A stretch of DNA of 63,590 nucleotides from Verrucomicrobiia bacterium (lineage in GTDB: Bacteria; Verrucomicrobiota; Verrucomicrobiia; Opitutales; Opitutaceae), in contig WYBX01000053.1 in NCBI GenBank assembly GCA_011525695.1, positions 1 through 63,590 of the forward strand. Direction: 5' to 3'. Within the stretch, counting starts at the first letter, position 1; the number at the start of each line of letters is the position of its first letter. This document shows positions 46,118 to 54,919 of this stretch, piece after piece. The translations under genes were made by a program, and so were the position numbers. The notes under the pieces were generated by a model. That model was not told the origin of the DNA. It worked only from the letters and a program-made list of their open reading frames with translations, and made no database searches.

Positions 46118-46205
46118 GAGCGGATTTCGGATTGCGGATCGCGGTCCAAAGACATCGGCTCCGGCTGATCTTTTGTCCCGCCATCCGAAAAACCTCCTTT
46201 CCGCC

Positions 46206-47468
46206 ATGCTCAATGCCGCGCCACTCCGCACGCTCGATCCTGAAGTCCACGCCGCCATCGCCGCCGAGCTTGGCCGGCAGCAGGACCACATCGAGCTGAT
46301 CGCCTCCGAGAACTTCACCTACCCGGCCGTGATGGAGGCGCAGGGCAGTGCGCTGACCAACAAGTACGCGGAAGGGTATCCGGGCAAACGCTGGTACGGC
46401 GGGTGCGAACAGGTCGACAAGGTCGAGCTGCTCGCGATTGCGCGCGCGCGGCAGCTCTTCGGCGCCGAGCATGCCAACGTGCAGCCGCATTCCGGCTCCC
46501 AGGCCAATTTCGCGGTCTACACCGCGGTGCTGCAGCCCGGGGACAAGGTGCTGGGGATGAATCTCAGCCATGGCGGCCACCTCACCCATGGCAATCCGGC
46601 CAATTTTTCCGGGAAACTCTACAAGTTTGCGCAGTACGGGGTGCGCGAGGACAACGGGTTGATCGACTACGAGGAACTCGCCGCGGCCGCCGCGCGCGAG
46701 CAGCCGAGGATGATCACGGTCGGTGCCAGCGCCTACTCGCGGATCATCGACTTCGCCCGGATGGGCGAGATCGCGCGCAGCGTCGGCGCGCTGCTCTTTG
46801 CCGACATTGCGCACATCGCCGGGCTGGTGGCGTCGGGGCATCACCCCTCGCCGGTGCCACACGCTGATTTTGTGACAACCACGACCCACAAGACGCTGCG
46901 CGGGCCCCGCGGTGGGCTGATCCTGTGCAAGGCGGCGCACGCGAAGGCGGTGGATTCGGCGGTTTTCCCCGGCGGGCAGGGCGGCCCGCTGATGCATGTG
47001 ATTGCCGCGAAGGCGGTGTGCCTGGGGGAATGCCTGAAGCCCGAGTTCAAGGCCTATTCCGGACAGATCATCGCAAATGCGAAGGCACTGGCGGCGGCGA
47101 TGGAGCAGCGGGGCTACAAGATTGTATCCGGCGGGACGGACAATCACCTGATGCTGGTGGATCTCCGGCCGAAGTTTCCCGAGCTCACCGCCAAGAAGGC
47201 GCAGGAGACGCTCGATCTCGCCCACATCACCTGCAACAAGAACACGGTGCCCTTCGAGACCCGCAGCCCGTTCCAGGCCTCGGGCATCCGGCTGGGCACG
47301 CCGGCGGTCACCACCCGCGGCTTCACCCCCAGCGAGATGACGGAGATTGCCGATTGCATCGACACGGTGCTGGGTGCAATCGGCGGATCCGACGAGGCGG
47401 GGGTGATTGGTCGCGTAAGGGAGCGCGTCGCGGCGCTGACCGGCCGGCATCCGCTGCCGTATCGCTAA
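46206..47468 (+). CDS. glyA: Serine hydroxymethyltransferase
   Basis: A 420-residue PLP enzyme. It shows [50 protein letters not shown] and the PLP lysine in [13 protein letters not shown]. It interconverts serine and glycine and supplies one-carbon units. The ATG at 46206 gives the family length; the frame opens at a TTG 11 codons earlier. Confidence 0.97.
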   Translation: MLNAAPLRTLDPEVHAAIAAELGRQQDHIELIASENFTYPAVMEAQGSALTNKYAEGYPGKRWYGGCEQVDKVELLAIARARQLFGAEHANVQPHSGSQANFAVYTAVLQPGDKVLGMNLSHGGHLTHGNPANFSGKLYKFAQYGVREDNGLIDYEELAAAAAREQPRMITVGASAYSRIIDFARMGEIARSVGALLFADIAHIAGLVASGHHPSPVPHADFVTTTTHKTLRGPRGGLILCKAAHAKAVDSAVFPGGQGGPLMHVIAAKAVCLGECLKPEFKAYSGQIIANAKALAAAMEQRGYKIVSGGTDNHLMLVDLRPKFPELTAKKAQETLDLAHITCNKNTVPFETRSPFQASGIRLGTPAVTTRGFTPSEMTEIADCIDTVLGAIGGSDEAGVIGRVRERVAALTGRHPLPYR

Positions 47469-47807
47469 GAGCTTTGCGCACAGCCGCCGGTTGCCTTGCC
47501 GTCATCCCGGAGGGGAGCTCTGATTTTCCCCGCTAACGCCATTCGTGTTGGAATGCGCATCCTTTGGCAGTCAAGGGACTTATATCATTTTGTTTGCAGA
47601 CCGGGCCCTTGACCCGCCCTCGCCCGCATACTGGTTCTTTCTGGTAATCGACGACCCATAACCCATCCCATCCGCAGAGAACGTTTGGTCAGGACGCGTC
47701 GCGACACACCCCTCCGGTTACCGGCCGGGAGTGCGAACTCCGTGGAGGCCCTGAAGTGGAGGGAACATCGGCTTGAAAAAGAAGCCAAGAGTGACACATT
47801 TGGAAGC
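47469..47807. other. 339-base gap between glyA and vapBC
   Basis: I see no gene, hairpin terminator or tRNA. A CTTGACCC hexamer region near 47610-47616 could be a weak -35 for the toxin-antitoxin pair, without a convincing -10. The gap is less GC-rich than its neighbours over 47560-47660. Confidence 0.4.
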
Positions 47808-48011
47808 ATGAAGACGACAGTGGACCTTCCTGAGGAGGAGCTGGAGGAAGCCATGCTTCACACGAAGGCGAAGACAAAAACCGAGGCGGTCAGCCTGGCC
47901 GTCGCGGACTACAACCGTCGGCAGCGGCTGGCGAAGCTCGCCGACCGGTTTGGCACCTTCACGGACATGATGACCCGCACGGATCTGAAAAAGCTGCGGG
48001 AGAACCGCTGA
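47808..48011 (+). CDS. vapB: VapB-like antitoxin
   Basis: A 67-residue protein. MKTTVDLPEEELEEAMLHTK is the ribbon-helix-helix DNA-binding part of VapB antitoxins; the tail (RLAKLADRFGTFTDMM) would occupy the toxin groove. The frame extends upstream to 47685, but that part has no family similarity. The stop is one base before the toxin ATG. Confidence 0.9.
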   Translation: MKTTVDLPEEELEEAMLHTKAKTKTEAVSLAVADYNRRQRLAKLADRFGTFTDMMTRTDLKKLRENR

Positions 48012-48012
48012 A

Positions 48013-48387
48013 ATGACGCTGATCGACACTTCCAGCTGGATCGAAGCAATGCGTCGCGACGGAGATTCAGAAATCAGGAACCGTGTCGTGACACTGGTGC
48101 GCGGAGGCGCGGCTGCCTGGTGTGACATGGTGCGGGTCGAACTGTGGAATGGTTTGCGGGGGGCTGCTGAGAAGAAGCACATGGAGGCGTTGGAGACGGA
48201 TGTCATCAATCTCCCCGTCAACGATGCCGTCTGGAACCGTGCCCGATTGCTCGCGCAGCGTGCCAGGGCGAAGGGTGTCACCGCTCCGGCCACCGACCTG
48301 GTCATTGCCGCCTGCGCATGGGAGCACGGGGTGGAAATGGAGCATGACGATGCTCATCTGACGGCGCTGTCGACGCTGTTCGGGTGA
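48013..48387 (+). CDS. vapC: VapC-like PIN-domain toxin
   Basis: A 124-residue PIN-domain RNase. The acidic residues are in LIDTSSWIEAM, in the MVRVELWNGL helix (glutamate) and in ATDLVIAACA near the C-terminus, the usual PIN set. Known VapC toxins cleave tRNA or rRNA. It follows vapB by one base, so the pair is one operon. Confidence 0.9.
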   Translation: MTLIDTSSWIEAMRRDGDSEIRNRVVTLVRGGAAAWCDMVRVELWNGLRGAAEKKHMEALETDVINLPVNDAVWNRARLLAQRARAKGVTAPATDLVIAACAWEHGVEMEHDDAHLTALSTLFG

Positions 48388-48556
48388 TTTGGGATCGGTT
48401 GGCACCATTTCCGCGGCAGCCACCCGCAATGGGGCGATCGAGAACGTCGCCCGCCGAACGCTTCCTCCGGCAGGAGTATGGAGCGGTGAATCGGGTTTGA
48501 GCGTTCCTGGTGCGCTCAAGCCATCGCCGGCTGAAGCTGGCTCATGAGGATGAAGC

Positions 48557-49948
48557 GTGAGCTGCGGTTTGCGCCTTGGCGTCGGGCCGGGAACTCTCTT
48601 GGTTTCCGCGTTCAACGTGCCCACGGAGCCCACCATCCCGATTCCACCCACCCCCCGGCGTCTTTCGCTGGGGGTCATCTTCCTGACCCTGTACATCGAT
48701 CTGATCGGTTTCTCGATCATCTTTCCCCTGGGTCCCGACCTGCTGGACTACTACATCGCGCTGGAAGGGCACTCGGGCGTGCTGGGCTGGGTGGTCGGGC
48801 AGACGGACGCGCTCGCCCGCTCCTTCGGGATCGGAAATTATGCGCCCGTCCTCTTTGGCGGGGTGATCAGCTCCGTCTTTTCGATCCTGCAATTTGTCTT
48901 CGCGCCGTTCTGGGGAGCGGTGAGTGATCGGAAGGGGCGCCGGGGGGTCCTGCTGCTGACTGTAGCCGGCACCGCTTTCGGCTACCTGCTGTGGGTGCTC
49001 AGCGGTTCATTCTGGCTGTTCCTCCTCTCGCGGCTCGTGAGTGGCGGATTCAGCGGCAATCTTTCCGTCGCGACCGCGGCTGTGGCCGATGTCACCAGCC
49101 GGCAGGAGCGGTCAAAGGCGATGGGCCTGGTGGGGGCTGCCTTCGGGCTCGGCCTCGTGACCGGACCAACGCTTGGTGGCGTGGCGATGCACTTCAACCT
49201 GCTCGAGGTTGCGCCGGGGCTGGCACGGATCGGAATCAATCCCTTTTCGGTGCCGGCGCTGCTCGCGCTGGTACTCTGCCTGGTCAACCTGGGCTGGATC
49301 TCCGCGCGGTTCAGCGAGACGCTGGACGATACTGCCCGGGGGGCGGCACGTGAACCACGGCTGCGCAATCCGATCAGCGCCATCCTCGGGCTCCAGAACC
49401 CGGCGGTGCGCCGCACCAATCTTGTCGCCTTCATCTTCGCGATTGCGTTTGTCGCGATGGAAGCCGCGCTCACGTTTCTCGCCACGAAGCGGTTTGGCTA
49501 TACCGCGCGCGAAAACGGCTTCCTCCTCGGCTTCCTGGGCCTTTGCGCGATCGTAACGCAGGGTTTCATCGTCCGGCGGCTGCTCAACTCCGTCACGGAG
49601 ACCCGGGTCCTCATCGTCGGGCTGGCAATTGCGACCGTCGGGCTGCTGGCGGTCGGTTATGCGCCGCGACCGTGGATGCTATTCACCGGGGTGGGGCTCC
49701 TCGCCTTGGGATCCGGTTTCGTCAATCCGTCGAGCACGGGCCTTATTTCGCTGTATGCGACGGCTGAGGAACAGGGGAGGGTGCTGGGCATCTTCCGGTC
49801 GCTGAGCGCCCTCGCCCGGGCGTTCACCCCACTGCTCGCCGGAATCATCTTCTGGCGCTACGACTCGGCCAGCGTGTTTTACCTTGGGGCCGGGATGTCG
49901 GTGATTGCCCTGGTGTTGAGTGTCACCCTGCCGCAGCCGACGAAGTGA
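48557..49948 (+). CDS. Major facilitator superfamily transporter, TetA-like
   Basis: About 463 residues with 12 predicted membrane segments. Motif A of drug:H+ antiporters is present after segment 2 (FWGAVSDRKGRRGVLLL) and motif C-like GLGLVTGPTLGG follows. It is close in pattern to the TetA(C)/YcgR group of efflux proteins; the substrate is unknown. The frame opens at a GTG (48557) behind an AGGA; a GTG at 48617 would remove an odd, non-helical N-terminus. Confidence 0.9.
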   Translation: MSCGLRLGVGPGTLLVSAFNVPTEPTIPIPPTPRRLSLGVIFLTLYIDLIGFSIIFPLGPDLLDYYIALEGHSGVLGWVVGQTDALARSFGIGNYAPVLFGGVISSVFSILQFVFAPFWGAVSDRKGRRGVLLLTVAGTAFGYLLWVLSGSFWLFLLSRLVSGGFSGNLSVATAAVADVTSRQERSKAMGLVGAAFGLGLVTGPTLGGVAMHFNLLEVAPGLARIGINPFSVPALLALVLCLVNLGWISARFSETLDDTARGAAREPRLRNPISAILGLQNPAVRRTNLVAFIFAIAFVAMEAALTFLATKRFGYTARENGFLLGFLGLCAIVTQGFIVRRLLNSVTETRVLIVGLAIATVGLLAVGYAPRPWMLFTGVGLLALGSGFVNPSSTGLISLYATAEEQGRVLGIFRSLSALARAFTPLLAGIIFWRYDSASVFYLGAGMSVIALVLSVTLPQPTK

Positions 49949-49961
49949 TCGCGGGCCATGG

Positions 49962-50022
49962 AAGACCGAGGACGGACGACTGAGGACGGAGGACCAAAGA
50001 CCAAAGACCAAGGACCCACAGA
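49962..50022. repeat. GGAC/GAGG low-complexity repeat, left unit
   Basis: Imperfect tandem units (GACCGAGGACGGACGACTGA then GGACGGAGGACCAAAGACC) directly after the MFS gene. The reverse-oriented counterpart, CTCAGTCCTCTGTCGTCCGT then CCCCTGTCTTCAGG, is at about 50208-50258 inside the next reading frame. Confidence 0.65.
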
Positions 50023-50077
50023 AATATTTATAAACCGTATCGAAAACGCAGGGTGAAAAAGGGCCCGAACAGATCAG

Positions 50078-51409
50078 ATGAGCGATTTCAATGCATGGCA
50101 GACGGCAGACCAACTCCACCGACGCGAGAGCGCGGTCGGCGGGACCGGTCAGGATGCTGTTCTCTGCCACCAATCGTGGACTGCTGCGAATCCGCTTCCC
50201 GGGGGCAGTCCTGGACTCGTCCGCCCTCAGTCCTCTGTCGTCCGTCCCCTGTCTTCAGGCCGCTGGCTGGTTTCGTGGCTCCTGGGCCTTCTGTTCCTCA
50301 CCGGCTGTACCCTGCCGTTCCGGCGCGAACCGCCCAAGCCGGGCCGGACCACGTTCAGTGCGCCGCTGGTCATCCTGCCGGCGCAGCAGCTGGGCAACTT
50401 CCTGCTGCTGGAGGCGCGGGAGAATCGTGGTTCATATTTTTTGGTGGATACGGGTTCCTCGGTGACGCTCATTTCGCCGGCGCTGGTGCGGCCGCCGCCG
50501 CACGGGCCGACCGTGCGCGTCGCCGGCGCATTCGGGAGCAGCACCGAACTGCCGCTGGCCTCGCTCCGCCGGCTGCAACTGGGCGACGTGCTTTTCGAGC
50601 ACCTCCCCGTGCTGGTCTACGACTGCGGACCGCTCTCCGCGCACCTCGGCGTCCGGATCGATGGCGTCCTCGGGTTTCCGCTCTTCCGCGAGGCGGTGCT
50701 GACGCTGGATTATCCCGGCAGCCGGATCCTGCTCCAGCCGGCGAGGAACGCGCCGCTGATCCCGGGCACGGCGGTGGGTTTCGACGACACGCACAAGACG
50801 CCGCTCATCCCGGTGCGGCTCGGTGACCGCACCTTTGCGGCGCTGATCGATTCGGGCAGCGATACCGCCTTCAGCCTGAATCCCATCGGGCTCGAGCCGG
50901 AGTTCCTGCATGGACCGCGCATTGGGGCGACGATCGGCACGATTACCGGCGATCGGCTCCAGCGGATTGGCCGGCTGGCAGGTACGCTGGTGATTGGCGA
51001 GCAGCGGTTCGAGCAGCCGATTGTGGACCTGACCGACGAGCTTTCGAGCATTGGCGGCGACGCCTTGCGGCATTTTGCCGTGTCCTTCGATCAGGAGCGG
51101 AACCGCGTTTCGTTTTACCGGGCCTCCCGGGAGCCGATCGTGGCACTGCCGCGGCGCAGCGCCGGGGTGAGCTTCAGCAAGACCCCAGCCTATTGGCGCG
51201 TGGTCGGCGTCGTGCCGGAATCCTCGGCCGAGGCCCGAGGGGTGGAACTCGGCGACCTGGTCACGCGCATCAATGGCGAGCCGGTGGCCCGGTGGGATCT
51301 GCGGCGGTACGAGATGCTGGTCGCCACCGCCTCGGAGATTATCTTCACCTTCCTCAACGGTGCCCGGGAGTATGAGCGACGGATCGAGGTATTCGTGCTG
51401 ATACCATAG
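50078..51409 (+). CDS. Retropepsin-like aspartyl protease lipoprotein with PDZ domain
   Basis: About 443 residues in the open frame. A lipoprotein signal WLLGLLFLTGC places the true N-terminus of the mature protein at a cysteine near residue 77. Two retropepsin-type units follow, with FLVDTGSSVTLIS and ALIDSGSDTAFSL, each supplying a catalytic D[TS]G, so one chain may form a pseudodimer. The C-terminus (about 355-430) is a PDZ domain (VVPESSAEARGVELGDLVTR). It should act in the periplasm. Residues 1-60 are encoded partly by an inverted low-complexity repeat and look unnatural, so the start is uncertain. Confidence 0.82.
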   Translation: MSDFNAWQTADQLHRRESAVGGTGQDAVLCHQSWTAANPLPGGSPGLVRPQSSVVRPLSSGRWLVSWLLGLLFLTGCTLPFRREPPKPGRTTFSAPLVILPAQQLGNFLLLEARENRGSYFLVDTGSSVTLISPALVRPPPHGPTVRVAGAFGSSTELPLASLRRLQLGDVLFEHLPVLVYDCGPLSAHLGVRIDGVLGFPLFREAVLTLDYPGSRILLQPARNAPLIPGTAVGFDDTHKTPLIPVRLGDRTFAALIDSGSDTAFSLNPIGLEPEFLHGPRIGATIGTITGDRLQRIGRLAGTLVIGEQRFEQPIVDLTDELSSIGGDALRHFAVSFDQERNRVSFYRASREPIVALPRRSAGVSFSKTPAYWRVVGVVPESSAEARGVELGDLVTRINGEPVARWDLRRYEMLVATASEIIFTFLNGAREYERRIEVFVLIP

Positions 51410-51523
51410 TCTAACCCCGGGTTTGCCGGCTCATCCGGACCGTGCTGAAGGGAGTCGAGGCGGGCGGAGCCTGCTGCCGGGATTTCCTGTCCCGAGGATT
51501 TCGAGCCGTTGCCCATAACCACT

Positions 51524-51547
51524 CATATGCCATGATCATGGTGTATG
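51524..51547. repeat. 24-bp imperfect palindrome centred on TGATCA
   Basis: CATATGCCATGA and TCATGGTGTATG pair over all 12 positions if two G-T wobbles are allowed. The centre is TGATCA, as in P2. It lies in the 232-base convergent gap between the protease and rsmB genes. Confidence 0.4.
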
Positions 51548-51641
51548 TGTGGCTATGGCGATTCCCCGGAGCTCACCCCCATGCCAGCCAGGACATTCCG
51601 GCGCGCCGTGAGTTGTTCGCGTGTTCACCATGCCGGCCGGC

Positions 51642-52952
51642 TCAGCCGCTGCGGCGGAGCCGGAAGGCGGCGCCGCCGTCATGCCGATCGGCCCAGGGAT
51701 AACTGAGCACGGTGGCCTCCAGGGTGAATGGGCCGCCGGCCTTGCCGGCCAGGAAGGCGCGGACCACATGCTCGTTTTCCTCGGGATCGATGCTGCAGGT
51801 CGAGTAGACCAGCCGGCCGCCGGGACCGGTGAGCCGGGCCGCAGCGTGGAGCATCGAAAGCTGCTGCTGCGGATGCTTCTTGAAATCCCCGGGCTGCAGC
51901 CGCCATTTCACGTCGACCCGGTGCCGCATCACGCCGGTGTTCGAGCAGGGCACGTCCAACAGCACTCCATCGTAGACGGCGGGCAGCCGGTGCTCCCGCA
52001 GCAGGGTGCCGATGTTTTCCAGGATGTTTCCCTGCACCAGCGCGACCTCCACCGTGCCCGCGCGCGAGAGATTTTCCTTCAGCCGATCAATCCGGGGCCC
52101 GGGCAGATCCACGGCCACGAGCTGGCCGGTCTTCATCCGGTCGGCGATGAGCAGGCTCTTGCCTCCCGGCGCCGCGCAGGCGTCGAGGATGTGCTCGTTG
52201 GCGACTGGAGCGAGCAGGTCGACCGGCAGCCGGGTGGCTGGGTCCTGGAGATAAAGCTGGCGGGATTCGAGCAGGGGTTCGACCTCGGCCCAGTGGCCGG
52301 ACTCGACCTCGAGGAAGCCGGGCCACTCGGTGGGTTTCATGAAACCGGGCGGTGCAGCCGTCGCATCGCGCCAGCGGGCGTAGACTGGGGCCGGCTGCTG
52401 GTTCCACTCGAGCAATGCCCGGGCGGATTCGCGGCCGAATTGCGACTGCCAGGTGCGGAGGAGCCATGCGGGATGCGAAAAGTACTCGGCCAGTTGCTCG
52501 ATCGGCGCGTCGGCTCCGGGCGGGGCCTGGACAAGTGCCGAGGCGAGCTTGCGCGCCACGGCGTTGACGAGCCTGGCCTCGGCCGGGCTGGCGAGCGCCT
52601 TTGTCTGTTCCACTGCATGGTGGACGATCTTCGCCACCTGGCCGTCGGCCGGCGGCCGGGAGCCATCGCCCAGGGCGTCGATCAGCTCGAATCCCGCCAC
52701 GAAAAGCGCGGCGCGGGTCGAGAATCGCGGCGGATGGGCAATCAGCCGGAGGAGCGCCGCGTCGAGCCGGCCAAAGTGCCGGATGACGCCGAGCACCAGA
52801 TGGTGGCAGCGCGCCCGGGCCGGGCCGGCGAGCGTCCGGGGTAACGTATCCAGCAGTGCATCGACGCGTTCAGAGCGGTCGAGCCAGCGGGCAACGAGCC
52901 GCGCTGCGGCCGGCCAAGCCGCATCGGAAACGGGTTGAGGAATTGCATTCAT
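51642..52952 (-). CDS. rsmB: 16S rRNA (cytosine-C5)-methyltransferase, RsmB type
   Basis: A 436-residue protein. The first 140 residues are a NusB-like RNA-binding domain; the rest is a Nol1/Nop2/Sun methyltransferase with ILDACAAPGGKSLLIA for SAM, and the two cysteines in DVPCSNTGV and YSTCSIDPEENE. It methylates a cytosine of 16S rRNA. It is divergent from greA over a 113-base gap. Confidence 0.93.
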   Translation of the reverse strand: MNAIPQPVSDAAWPAAARLVARWLDRSERVDALLDTLPRTLAGPARARCHHLVLGVIRHFGRLDAALLRLIAHPPRFSTRAALFVAGFELIDALGDGSRPPADGQVAKIVHHAVEQTKALASPAEARLVNAVARKLASALVQAPPGADAPIEQLAEYFSHPAWLLRTWQSQFGRESARALLEWNQQPAPVYARWRDATAAPPGFMKPTEWPGFLEVESGHWAEVEPLLESRQLYLQDPATRLPVDLLAPVANEHILDACAAPGGKSLLIADRMKTGQLVAVDLPGPRIDRLKENLSRAGTVEVALVQGNILENIGTLLREHRLPAVYDGVLLDVPCSNTGVMRHRVDVKWRLQPGDFKKHPQQQLSMLHAAARLTGPGGRLVYSTCSIDPEENEHVVRAFLAGKAGGPFTLEATVLSYPWADRHDGGAAFRLRRSG

Positions 52953-52994
52953 CGCGGCCAGGAAGCTGTTGCAAAACGCTTGGTCACTGCGGTT

Positions 52995-53035
52995 TTGACA
53001 CTCGGTTTGACAAGATTGGACATTGTCCGCTCAAC
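52995..53035 (+). promoter_or_regulatory. Possible promoter before greA with two TTGACA boxes
   Basis: Two perfect TTGACA hexamers (52995-53000, 53007-53012) lie 12 bases apart. The -10 regions at 17-base spacing are poor (GGACAT, CTCAAC). Only the -35 boxes are good evidence. Confidence 0.35.
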
Positions 53036-53065
53036 TCTCCCGTTCAGGCCCTCACACAAGCAATC

Positions 53066-54916
53066 ATGAATTCCGAAGCTGTTTCCGCGCTCATCGCCAA
53101 AACCCCGACTTTGAAGCCGGCCAAAGCCAAACTCGAGTCGATGGAGCCGGGCGCATATGTGGTCCATCGCAGCTGGGGTTTCGGCCAGATCAAAAGCTAT
53201 GACGAGGCCTCGCAGAAGCTGATCATCGACTTCAAGGGCAAGAAGGGCCACCCGATGGACCCGGCATTCTGCATTTCGACGATGGAAGTGCTGCCGGAAC
53301 GGCACCTGCTCGTGCGGAAGGAAACCGACTCGAAGCGAATCAGCCAGCTGATAGCCGAGGATCCCGCCCAGCTCGTGGTCGAGGCGCTGGAAGCCTATCC
53401 CAACAACGCCGCCACCGTCATCGAGCTTGAAATCACGCTGGCACAGGTGATTGGGGAGGAGAAATTCAAGAAATGGTGGTCGGCCGCCAAGAAGGCGGTC
53501 GCGAAGGATCCGCGGGTGGCAGTCCCCGAAAAGAAGACGGAATGCTATGTGCTCCGCGAGACCCCGGTGTCGGCGGAGGACGAGATCCTTGAGCAGTTCA
53601 ATTCGACGCGTTCCGCCCGGCGGCGGATTGCACTGGCGGAGGAACTCCTCGGCGCGATTGGCAAGAAGGAGGTCAAGGGCGATCTCAGCGCCGTGTTGAA
53701 GGGCGTGGCCGATGCGGTGAAGGATTCCAACCAGATCGACACTGCCGAGCGGCTCTATGGGGCGGCGATTCGGGACAACCTGGCGAAGGCACTTGGCGTG
53801 GAGAACAGCTTCGAGCCGACCCAGGCGCAGATCATGGCCAATGTGCGCGATCTCCCCGCGATCGCCGAGAAGATCCCCGTCCAGTTCCAGTCGCGTTTTC
53901 TCGAGCTGGTGCAGGAGACGCACCCGATCGAGGCCCGGGAGATCCTGTTCACGCTGCTGAAGACCTCCCAGGGCAAGTTCACGACCGAGGTGATCAACTT
54001 CCTGGTCGAACAGGGCCATTCGGACGAGCTCGCGGCCACCCTGAAGCGCTGGCAGACGGAACAGAACCTGCGCGCACCCGTGCTGCTGTGGATCGTCAAG
54101 AACCGGCACTCGAAGAAATTCGCCAAGCTGCTCAACGATCTGATCACCCCGCGTCTGCTCGGGGCCATCTTCTTCGCCATCGACTATGAGGCCCTGCAGG
54201 CGTCGAGTGCCCGCCGGATTCCGCTGGCGGACATTCTCAGCGACGACCCCGATCTGATTTCCGATCTGCTTTCGACGGCGGATCCGGAAACGGCGCGGGA
54301 TCTCGCGAACACCCTCATGCTCAACCAGGGGTTCGAGGAGCTGACGAAGAAGTCGCTGCTGGCGCGGTTCATCAAGATTTTCCCCAAGATCCAGTCGCTG
54401 GTCGCCGCGGATGCCGAGGGCAAGGAGGAGCAGTTGCTGGTCTCCCGCGCGAGCTACAATCGCAAGCGCGAGGAATACGATACGATTGTCGCGAAGAAGA
54501 TACCGGAAAACTCCAAGGCGATCGCCAGTGCCCGCGAACACGGCGATCTGCGCGAGAACTCCGAGTTCAAGATGGCCAAGCAGGATCAGTCCGTGCTCAT
54601 GGCGCAGAAATCGCAGCTGGAGCGCGATCTCGCCCGCGCCCGGGTGACCGACTTCACCGAGGCCACCACGGATCACGTCGGCGTGGGCACGGTCGTCGAA
54701 GTGCGGAACAACCAGACCGGCGCCACCACCACCTACACGATTCTCGGCGCCTGGGATGGCGATCCGGAGCGCCACATCATCTCCTACAAGACCGCCTTTG
54801 GCGTCGCCCTCCTGGGCAAGAAGCCGGGCGAGACGGTCAAGGTCCGCGCCGGGAACACGGAGGAGGACTACACCATCGTCGGCATCAGCCGGTACGCGGA
54901 CAAGGCTGCGAGCTGA
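53066..54916 (+). CDS. greA: Long GreA-type transcription elongation factor with CarD-like N-terminal module
   Basis: A 616-residue protein, about four times the length of ordinary GreA. Residues about 25-80 (GAYVVHRSWGFGQIKSYDEA ... STMEVLPE) look like the RNA-polymerase-binding CarD/TRCF module. Residues about 90-430 are helical and repeat-like. Residues about 445-616 are GreA: a coiled coil with the conserved ENSEFKMAK, then a FKBP-like C-terminal domain (GTVVEVRNNQTGA ... ISYKTAFGVALLGKKPGETV). GreA rescues backtracked RNA polymerase. Chlamydiae are known to have a similarly long GreA, so this looks like a PVC trait. Start at 53066; the upstream extension is rejected. Confidence 0.9.
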   Translation: MNSEAVSALIAKTPTLKPAKAKLESMEPGAYVVHRSWGFGQIKSYDEASQKLIIDFKGKKGHPMDPAFCISTMEVLPERHLLVRKETDSKRISQLIAEDPAQLVVEALEAYPNNAATVIELEITLAQVIGEEKFKKWWSAAKKAVAKDPRVAVPEKKTECYVLRETPVSAEDEILEQFNSTRSARRRIALAEELLGAIGKKEVKGDLSAVLKGVADAVKDSNQIDTAERLYGAAIRDNLAKALGVENSFEPTQAQIMANVRDLPAIAEKIPVQFQSRFLELVQETHPIEAREILFTLLKTSQGKFTTEVINFLVEQGHSDELAATLKRWQTEQNLRAPVLLWIVKNRHSKKFAKLLNDLITPRLLGAIFFAIDYEALQASSARRIPLADILSDDPDLISDLLSTADPETARDLANTLMLNQGFEELTKKSLLARFIKIFPKIQSLVAADAEGKEEQLLVSRASYNRKREEYDTIVAKKIPENSKAIASAREHGDLRENSEFKMAKQDQSVLMAQKSQLERDLARARVTDFTEATTDHVGVGTVVEVRNNQTGATTTYTILGAWDGDPERHIISYKTAFGVALLGKKPGETVKVRAGNTEEDYTIVGISRYADKAAS

Positions 54917-54919
54917 GCC

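Noticed and set aside
46118..46205. Possible riboswitch before glyA
   Set aside because: The short leader lacks glycine, THF or SAM aptamer elements.
52949..54775. A 608-codon open frame on the minus strand opposite greA
   Set aside because: Shadow frame; the sense strand encodes recognisable GreA motifs.
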